DNA of 17,891 nucleotides, taken from positions 1-17,891 of the forward strand of contig CAYWGR010000114.1 in NCBI GenBank assembly GCA_964458015.1. The letters run 5' to 3'. Both the position numbers and the translations under genes were made by a program. Positions 7,379 to 13,024 of the stretch are shown piece after piece. Source of the DNA: CAYWGR01 sp964458015. GTDB lineage: Bacteria; Planctomycetota; Planctomycetia; Pirellulales; Thermoguttaceae. The notes beneath the pieces are model-generated. The model did not search any database and was not told where the DNA came from. It saw only the letters and a list, made by a program, of their open reading frames with translations. How positions within the stretch are numbered: the stretch's first letter is position 1; the number at the start of each line of letters is the position of its first letter.

Positions 7379-8899
7379 ATGATGAAAGCGTTGATCGGCA
7401 TCGATATCGGCACGCAGGGCACCAAGGCTGCGATTTTCAGCAGCGAAGGCGAGTGTCTTGCTCAGGCATTTGTCCCATCCAAATTGCACCGGCCGCAACC
7501 AGGCGCCGTCGAAGAAGATCCGGAGGAACAGTTTTCCTCCGTCTGCAAAGCGGTGCGACAATGCGTTGAGGGTTCGGGTATTGGTAAAACGGATCTGGCC
7601 GGCATCGGCATCGACGGACAAATGGCCGGCGTGATCGGCATCGGCCGAGACGGTCGAAACGTTACGCCCTACGATTCCTGGCTCGATACTCGCTGCGCGC
7701 CCTATATCAAAAAGATGGAATGGGAGGCCGGCGAGTGGATCATCGGTCAAGCCGGTTGCCCGCCAAGCTTCAATCATGGTCCCAAGATATTGTGGTGGAT
7801 GCACGAACGCAAGAAGGCGTATCGCGAGATCGCCTCCTTTGTGCAACCTGGCGGCTATGCTGCAATGCGATTGTGCGGACTGGATGGTTCGCGGGCGTTC
7901 ATCGACAAAACCTATTTGCACTTTTCCGGTTTTGCCGACAATCCAAAATCCCGCTGGGATGAGGAGCTATGCCGGGAATTTCATTTCGATATTGAAAAAT
8001 TGCCGTCTATCGTCGATCCGGCCTCGATTGTCGGGCATTTGACCGCTACCACGGCCCGACGGTGTGGATTGAAAGCGGGGGTTCCCGTCGTGGCGGGCTG
8101 CGGCGATACGGCTGCCAGCTTTCTGGCCTGCGGAGCCGTGACCGAGGGCATCGGGGTCGACGTGGCGGGCACAGCTTCGGTTTTCGCGATGACAACCGCC
8201 TCCTTTCATCCGGACGTAAAGCATCGGATGCTCGCCTGCGGGCAATCGGCCGTTCCCGGGCTCTGGCATCCGTATTCGTACATCAATGGCGGCGGTATGA
8301 ATCTCGAATGGTTCCGCCGCGAAATTGCCAACCGCGGTTGTGTTTCGAACAAAAATTGTATGACCTTGGAAGAGTTGGATCTGGAAGCTTCGCGGATCGA
8401 GCCGGAACTTACGCTGCCGCTGTTCATTCCCCACTTAGGCGGTCGGGTCTGTCCGGCTCAGCCTGATCTTCGCGGTGCGTGGACCGACCTTGCTTGGGAT
8501 CACGGCCTTGCTCATTTATATCGAGCGGTGCTCGAAGGTGCGGCTTTAGAGTATGCCGTCTATAAGCAGGGACTTACAAAGCTTTATGCGAAGTTGAAAA
8601 TCAAGGAATTGCGAGTTACCGGCGGAGGAGAGCAAAGCAGGCTCTGGAATCAGATCAAAGCAGATGCCCTGCAAACACCGTTGCGGCGCGTTTCGCGCAG
8701 CGAAGGCGCGCCGTTGGGGTCGGCAATGTTGGCAGGGGTCGGCGTGGGCATTTTGAAGAGCCTGCCTGATGCCGCTCGCCGTTGGGTCGCGTTGGCCGAA
8801 ACAACGCGCCCGCAACGTGCGCTGGCATCGCTGTATGCCGCTCGTCTCGCCCGCTATGAAATGATTATGGAACGTTTGAATCCTGAAAGGAGCATTTAG
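7379..8899 (+). CDS. FGGY-family carbohydrate kinase (xylulokinase-like)
   Basis: This 506-residue kinase starts with the ATP-phosphate loop LIGIDIGTQGTKAAIF, followed by GIDGQM (D79), SWLDTRC, and the typical catalytic region VVAGCGDTAASFLACGAV with D243 as presumed catalytic base. The C-terminal actin-like domain shows RVTGGGEQSRLWNQIKAD (412-429) and the closing signature EGAPLGSAMLAG (442-453), which is closest to xylulokinases. It phosphorylates a ketose or polyol with ATP in the cytoplasm. A GGAG site (7366-7369) lies inside the end of the dehydrogenase gene, 9 bp before ATG 7379; a second ATG follows directly at 7382. As the only kinase in the array it should create the phosphorylated intermediate on which the cupin isomerase, and possibly the UlaG-like hydrolase, could then act. 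Substrate specificity within FGGY cannot be read from sequence. Confidence 0.9.
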   Translation: MMKALIGIDIGTQGTKAAIFSSEGECLAQAFVPSKLHRPQPGAVEEDPEEQFSSVCKAVRQCVEGSGIGKTDLAGIGIDGQMAGVIGIGRDGRNVTPYDSWLDTRCAPYIKKMEWEAGEWIIGQAGCPPSFNHGPKILWWMHERKKAYREIASFVQPGGYAAMRLCGLDGSRAFIDKTYLHFSGFADNPKSRWDEELCREFHFDIEKLPSIVDPASIVGHLTATTARRCGLKAGVPVVAGCGDTAASFLACGAVTEGIGVDVAGTASVFAMTTASFHPDVKHRMLACGQSAVPGLWHPYSYINGGGMNLEWFRREIANRGCVSNKNCMTLEELDLEASRIEPELTLPLFIPHLGGRVCPAQPDLRGAWTDLAWDHGLAHLYRAVLEGAALEYAVYKQGLTKLYAKLKIKELRVTGGGEQSRLWNQIKADALQTPLRRVSRSEGAPLGSAMLAGVGVGILKSLPDAARRWVALAETTRPQRALASLYAARLARYEMIMERLNPERSI

Positions 8900-8903
8900 A
8901 GCA

Positions 8904-9878
8904 ATGTCCCCATCCGTGCAAGCAACCGCCGACTGTCAATTTACAAAAGCGACGCAGCCGACGATATATTTTATCGGCATGACCACCGGCAAGTCGTCGA
9001 TCATGAAGGTTTTTCCCCGCTGGGTCGAACATCTGGGTTTGAAAGACGCCGTGATTCGCGGCATCGACTGCCGCTGGCATGACGATCCGAAAGTGTATCG
9101 CCATGTGGTGGATTTTATCAAAAACGACCCGCTTTCCTTGGGTACATTGGTCACGACCCATAAGATCGACTTGCTCGCCGCCTGCCGCGATATGTTCGAC
9201 GAGTTGGATTTCTATTCCCAACGAACCGGCGAGGTAAGCGGAATTTCCAAATCGGACGGCCGTCTGGTCGGCCATGCCAAGGATCCTATCACTAGCGGGC
9301 TTTCGCTTGAAGCTTTCCTGCCGCTAAATCATTGGCAAAATACTGGTGCGGAAGCACTTGTGCTTGGTGCGGGCGGGTCGTCGATCGCCGTGACTTGCTA
9401 CATGATGGAAAAACGGCACGGCTCGAATCGGCCGTCGAAAATCATCGTGACCAACCGCAGCATCCCGCGTTTGGAAGAAATTCGGGCCATTCATCAGCGA
9501 TTGGAATCTCCCGTGCCGGTTGAATATGTCCACACGCCTCGATCGGAAGACAACGACGCCCTGGTTAACAAGCTCAAGCCGCATTCCGTTGTGATGAATG
9601 CCACGGGACTCGGCAAAGATGCGCCAGGCTCGCCGATCACCGACTCAGCGATTTTCCCCGAGGATGGATTCGCTTGGGATTTCAACTATCGAGGCGATTT
9701 ACTCTTCCTGGATCAAGCAAGAAAACAGGAACAACAGCGACGGCTTACGGTCGAAGACGGCTGGATCTATTTTATCCACGGCTGGACCCGCGTCATGGCG
9801 GAAGTATTTCACTTGGATATTCCCACAAGCGGACCAATGTTCGACGAGCTATCGAAAATCGCAGCCACGGTACGGTAA
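8904..9878 (+). CDS. Shikimate dehydrogenase-like NAD(P) oxidoreductase
   Basis: This 324-residue protein has the shikimate/quinate dehydrogenase fold. The N-terminal substrate domain keeps the catalytic lysine in LVTTHKIDLL (K87, matching the VTxPHK motif of AroE) and the catalytic aspartate in VGHAKD (D127). The Rossmann domain has VLGAGGSSIAVTCYM (GAGGSS 155-160), TNRS (183-186, at the usual NADP-preference site), MNATGLGKDAPGSPI (231-245) and WDFNYRG (258-264). The N-terminal shikimate-binding serine motif of AroE is replaced by MTTGKSSIMKVFP, and the protein is about 50 residues longer than AroE. I therefore doubt that it serves aromatic amino-acid synthesis. Its position between a sugar kinase and a sugar-phosphate isomerase suggests oxidation or reduction of a cyclitol-like or open-chain sugar intermediate. 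AAAGGAG (8886-8892) is 11 bp before the ATG, overlapping the end of the kinase gene. Confidence 0.85.
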   Translation: MSPSVQATADCQFTKATQPTIYFIGMTTGKSSIMKVFPRWVEHLGLKDAVIRGIDCRWHDDPKVYRHVVDFIKNDPLSLGTLVTTHKIDLLAACRDMFDELDFYSQRTGEVSGISKSDGRLVGHAKDPITSGLSLEAFLPLNHWQNTGAEALVLGAGGSSIAVTCYMMEKRHGSNRPSKIIVTNRSIPRLEEIRAIHQRLESPVPVEYVHTPRSEDNDALVNKLKPHSVVMNATGLGKDAPGSPITDSAIFPEDGFAWDFNYRGDLLFLDQARKQEQQRRLTVEDGWIYFIHGWTRVMAEVFHLDIPTSGPMFDELSKIAATVR

Positions 9879-9900
9879 ACAACGGAATTGGAGAATTGTT

Positions 9901-10467
9901 ATGAGCGACATCAAAAAACTGATGCAACCGTTCGGCGTCGACATTGATCTAGTGGAAGGTGTCATGCGAAATCCCGATCGGCATTTGACGCGCACTGCCA
10001 AAGACATGATCGGCTATTACCGCGATGCGACGGCCTTGCAGCGATTGATCGACAACAGTGATCCCTTGCATTATGAAGTCTTCGAGAAGAATGTGCCCGA
10101 GGAATATGGCCAAGTGATGTTCTGTATCAGTACGCTCCAGCCGGGACATGTCGGCGACGAGTTTTTTTTCACGAAGGGCCATTATCATACGATTGCCCAA
10201 ACTGCGGAAATCTATCTTTGCATTCGCGGCCAAGGGTATATGGCCATGAAAACTACCGAGGGACGGTGCATATTTGAGCCGATGGTGCGCAATCGCATGG
10301 TCTACGTGCCGCCCTATTGGGCGCATCGTTCGATCAATACGGGGACTGAGCCGCTGATCTCGTTCTGTGCTTATCCGGGCGATGCCGGCCACAACTATGG
10401 TGACATTGCCACGGAAGGCTTTCCCCATCGTGTTTTTCTACGTAACGGCAAGGAAGTAATCGAATAA
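9901..10467 (+). CDS. Cupin-type (archaeal-type) glucose-6-phosphate isomerase family protein
   Basis: This 188-residue protein matches the cupin phosphoglucose isomerase family, unrelated to the classical PGI. All four metal ligands of that family are present with the spacing known from the Pyrococcus enzyme: H94 and H96 (TKGHYHT), E103 (TAEIY) and H142 (YWAHRSIN). The conserved lead-in YYRDATALQ (39-47) is also there. The family interconverts an aldose 6-phosphate and ketose 6-phosphate. The start is the ATG at 9901, with GGAG (9890-9893) 7 bp before it. A longer in-frame reading from 9598 overlaps almost the last 300 bp of the preceding gene and is not credible. The stop shares one base with the next start (TAATG), so the two genes are coupled. 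A dedicated PGI within a catabolic operon suggests a sugar phosphate other than glucose 6-phosphate. Confidence 0.87.
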   Translation: MSDIKKLMQPFGVDIDLVEGVMRNPDRHLTRTAKDMIGYYRDATALQRLIDNSDPLHYEVFEKNVPEEYGQVMFCISTLQPGHVGDEFFFTKGHYHTIAQTAEIYLCIRGQGYMAMKTTEGRCIFEPMVRNRMVYVPPYWAHRSINTGTEPLISFCAYPGDAGHNYGDIATEGFPHRVFLRNGKEVIE

Positions 10468-11399
10468 TGGCCGCCAAGATACTAGTTACGCCCCGATCGT
10501 TGACCGCATCGTGGCATCCGGCTTTTGACCGTCTGAAACATGCCGGGTTCGAGGTCATATTCTGCACGGCCGGCCGCCAACCTGCCGCCGAAGAGCTGAA
10601 ATCGCTGCTGCCGGGCTGCGTGGGCTATCTGGCCGGCGTTGAACCGGTGACCGCCGACGTAATTGATGCCGCCGACGTTCTGAAGGTAATCAGCCGCAAC
10701 GGCACGGGCATTGATAATGTGGACCTTGAAGCGGCACGACGCCGAGGTATTTGCATCTGCCGTGCTGAAGGCGCGAATGCCCGGGGTGTGGCGGAATTGA
10801 CGATTGGGCTCATGCTGGCTTTAACACGTTCGATTCCGTATAGCGATCGAGCCGTGAAGATCGGCGAATGGCAGCGCCGCAAAGGTGTTGAATTACAGAA
10901 CAAAACATTGGGACTGATCGGATGCGGAAGAATCGGCAAGCTGGTTGCCGAGATGGCAGTTGGATTAGGAATGAAGATCATCGCCTTTGATGTGTTTGCC
11001 GATGCCGCGTTCCAACCGTCGCCTCGGTTCCGGTTTGGAACGATGAACGATGTTTATACAGAAAGCGACATCATCAGCCTTCATTGTCCTCCGTCGCCGA
11101 ACGGTCGCCCATTGATCGACGCCGAAGAGATCTTGCGTATGAAACGCGGCGTTTATCTGATCAATGCAGCGCGCTATGATTTGCTCGACGCAATTGCGGT
11201 TGCCGCGGCACTCGATAGCGGCCAGATCGCCGGCTTGGCCCTCGACGTTTTCGATCATGAGCCACCGGTCAATAATCCCTTGGCAAGCAATGATCGAGTC
11301 ATTGCCACGCCGCATGTCGGCGGATTAACCGAGGAAAGCGTGGATCGGGCCGTATTGACCGCCGTTGACAACCTTTTAGTTCATCTGACGCCCAGTTAA
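10467..11399 (+). CDS. D-2-hydroxyacid dehydrogenase (phosphoglycerate dehydrogenase-like)
   Basis: This 310-residue enzyme belongs to the D-isomer-specific 2-hydroxyacid dehydrogenases. It has SRNGTGIDNVD (76-86), the cofactor motif TLGLIGCGRIGKLVAEMA with D175 at the end of the second strand (NAD preference), and the catalytic trio R236 (LINAARYDLLD), E265 (DVFDHEP) and H283 (TPHVGG). The glycine that usually follows the catalytic arginine is tyrosine here, a small but real departure. There is no C-terminal ACT domain, so it is not a regulated biosynthetic SerA of full length. Likely reactions are reduction of glyoxylate, hydroxypyruvate or a 2-keto sugar acid, or the reverse oxidation. Translation is coupled to the cupin isomerase gene through a TAATG junction. 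In this context, handling of a keto acid formed late in the pathway is plausible. Confidence 0.9.
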   Translation: MAAKILVTPRSLTASWHPAFDRLKHAGFEVIFCTAGRQPAAEELKSLLPGCVGYLAGVEPVTADVIDAADVLKVISRNGTGIDNVDLEAARRRGICICRAEGANARGVAELTIGLMLALTRSIPYSDRAVKIGEWQRRKGVELQNKTLGLIGCGRIGKLVAEMAVGLGMKIIAFDVFADAAFQPSPRFRFGTMNDVYTESDIISLHCPPSPNGRPLIDAEEILRMKRGVYLINAARYDLLDAIAVAAALDSGQIAGLALDVFDHEPPVNNPLASNDRVIATPHVGGLTEESVDRAVLTAVDNLLVHLTPS

Positions 11400-11433
11400 T
11401 GATGCTCAGTTAAATTGTTTTCGCGGATGCAAG

Positions 11434-12306
11434 ATGAAAATCCGAACTCATGAAGGCAACGCAGATGTGCTGTTGCGGCGGGCTGTGATTCCGGCCTGTT
11501 CTGTTGGCTTGGCATGGCTGGGACAAGCAGGTTTTTTAGTGAAAACGACATCATTAACCCTGCTGATCGATCCTTACTTATCCGATTCGCTGGCCCAAAA
11601 ATATCGAGGCAAGGAGTTTGCCCATCAACGCATGATGCCTGCGCCCCTGAAGCCCGAAAATCTCCAGGGAATCCATGCCGTATTCTGCACCCACCGTCAC
11701 GGTGATCACATGGATCCCGGAACTTTGCCGGTGTTGGCCGAAAGCAATCCGGAATGCCGTTTTTTTATCCCACGAGCGGAACTGGATTCGGCCCTCCGCA
11801 TAGGACTTCCTGGAAACAGAATTGAGGCGATAAACGCCGGCGAATCGTTTGCCTTGACGCCCGACGCACACGTTAGCGTCATCCCTTCGGCCCATGAAAC
11901 CTTGAGGGTGAATGATCGCGGAGAACATCATTATCTCGGCTATATCATGCAATTCGGAAATCTAAAACTTTACCACGCAGGAGACTGCGTGCCTTACGAA
12001 GGCTTGATGGAAAAACTCGCCTCATTGCCTATCGACCTCGCCCTGCTGCCGATCAATGGCCGCGATGAATTCCGCCGCAGCCGAGGAGTTCCCGGCAATA
12101 TGACATTGGACGAGGCCATACAACTTTGCCGTAACGCCTCGATACCGTTGCTGGTGCCACATCATTTTGGCATGTTCGCTTTCAATACCATTGATCCGAA
12201 GATATTAATTCATCAAGCGAACATGCCTGGTAATTTTCCTCAGATCATGCTGCCTCGTATTGATTTCTGGTTGGAATTGGCTACTTCAGAGAATAGCGGC
12301 CAATAA
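11434..12306 (+). CDS. UlaG-like metallo-beta-lactamase-fold hydrolase (lactonase-like)
   Basis: This is a 290-residue MBL-fold hydrolase. It shows LAWLGQAGFLVKT at the start of the fold, the metal motif FCTHRHGDHMDP (H87, H89, D91, H92), further likely ligands H154 (PSAHET) and D184 (LYHAGDC), the UlaG-like LLPINGRDEF (204-213), and LVPHHFGMF (H243-H244). UlaG opens the lactone ring of L-ascorbate 6-phosphate; relatives are lactonases or ring-opening hydrolases. It is the last gene of the catabolic array, 34 bp after the hydroxyacid dehydrogenase, with no strong ribosome-binding site. A ring-opening step on an oxidised cyclitol, as proposed for IolN of Thermotoga, or lactone hydrolysis after a dehydrogenase step would fit the neighbours. 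The fold and metal site are certain enough; the substrate is inference. Confidence 0.85.
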   Translation: MKIRTHEGNADVLLRRAVIPACSVGLAWLGQAGFLVKTTSLTLLIDPYLSDSLAQKYRGKEFAHQRMMPAPLKPENLQGIHAVFCTHRHGDHMDPGTLPVLAESNPECRFFIPRAELDSALRIGLPGNRIEAINAGESFALTPDAHVSVIPSAHETLRVNDRGEHHYLGYIMQFGNLKLYHAGDCVPYEGLMEKLASLPIDLALLPINGRDEFRRSRGVPGNMTLDEAIQLCRNASIPLLVPHHFGMFAFNTIDPKILIHQANMPGNFPQIMLPRIDFWLELATSENSGQ

Positions 12307-12373
12307 CACCTAATCCCTTTGCTGGTAAAGCTATACGGCGTTTCCTGCCCGCAACATCCAGTAAAATCTTTTC

Positions 12374-12406
12374 TGTCACCCCCCTCTTTTGGCGATTTTT
12401 TTGTCG
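12374..12406 (+). promoter_or_regulatory. Candidate promoter for the sigma factor operon
   Basis: TGTCACC (12374-12380) resembles the -35 elements of several ECF sigma factors, and GTCG (12403-12406) resembles an ECF -10 element. The 22-bp spacing is longer than the usual 16-17 bp, so this is only a candidate. It lies about 90 bp before the sigma factor start, in a C/T-rich stretch. Confidence 0.2.
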
Positions 12407-12417
12407 AAATTTCGGTC

Positions 12418-12436
12418 CTCCATGAGGATAATGGAG
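12418..12436 (+). other. Perfect 6-bp inverted repeat upstream of the sigma factor gene
   Basis: CTCCAT (12418-12423) and ATGGAG (12431-12436) are exact complements around a 7-nt loop, in the 190-bp gap before the sigma factor gene. It is short and has no T run; it could be an operator half-site pair or chance. Confidence 0.25.
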
Positions 12437-12496
12437 TGAAGGTCTAGTCATCGACAATGTTGGATTTCGGTAACTCGCGGCAAGGGAGCGTTTCGC

Positions 12497-13024
12497 ATGA
12501 GCGAGGATTTGCGAACCAAGGAGTTCCTCGGACGATACACGAGTTGCCAACGGCAGCTTTTTGTGTACGTCCGTTGCCATGTGCCGAACGCCCAGGACGC
12601 GGATGATGTGATGCAAAATATTAGCTGCGTCCTGTGGGAAAAGTATGCGACCTTTCGACCTGAGGAAGACTTCGCGCGTTGGGCCTGCGGTGTGGCTCGG
12701 CTGGAAGTGCTGAAATATCGCCAACAAAACAAACGAACGAGAACCGTCGGTCTCCAAGAGGATCTGGCCGACCGCGTTGTGGACGAGATCCTACAAGCCA
12801 GCATCGATGCCAACGTTCAGTACGAGACGATGCGCGGGTGTCTGGAAAAAATCTCTGCCTGGGGGCGTTGGATCCTCAAGCTTCGCTACGAGTTCGGCAA
12901 AAGTGTTGTTGAAATCGCCAAGGAGTTGGGCTGCACGGAAGCCGCCGTTTACAAAACGCTTCAGCGAATTCATGACGCTTTGTATGACTGCGTGGAGAAA
13001 GATACGCCTCGAAAATCATCATGA
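12497..13024 (+). CDS. ECF-type RNA polymerase sigma factor
   Basis: This 175-residue protein has only sigma regions 2 and 4, as ECF factors do. Region 2 spans about residues 10-80, with NAQDADDVMQNISCVLWEKY (31-50) and FARWACGVARLEVLKYRQ, the helix that contacts the -10 element. Region 4 is the C-terminal helix-turn-helix about 120-163 (LRYEFGKSVVEIAKELGCTE, then AAVYKTLQRIHDAL). It matches the planctomycete/verrucomicrobial type of sigma-70 factor usually encoded beside FecR genes. AAGGGAG (12482-12488) is 8 bp before the ATG. The stop overlaps the FecR start by 4 bp (ATGA), a strong sign that the two products work as a sigma/regulator pair. Autoregulation is usual in such pairs; a candidate promoter is noted upstream. 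Confidence 0.92.
   Translation: MSEDLRTKEFLGRYTSCQRQLFVYVRCHVPNAQDADDVMQNISCVLWEKYATFRPEEDFARWACGVARLEVLKYRQQNKRTRTVGLQEDLADRVVDEILQASIDANVQYETMRGCLEKISAWGRWILKLRYEFGKSVVEIAKELGCTEAAVYKTLQRIHDALYDCVEKDTPRKSS

Noticed and set aside
9598..9900. Upstream in-frame extension of the cupin isomerase
   Set aside because: It would overlap the shikimate-dehydrogenase-like gene over its conserved C-terminal part. The ATG at 9901 has a proper ribosome-binding site and starts where the family starts.
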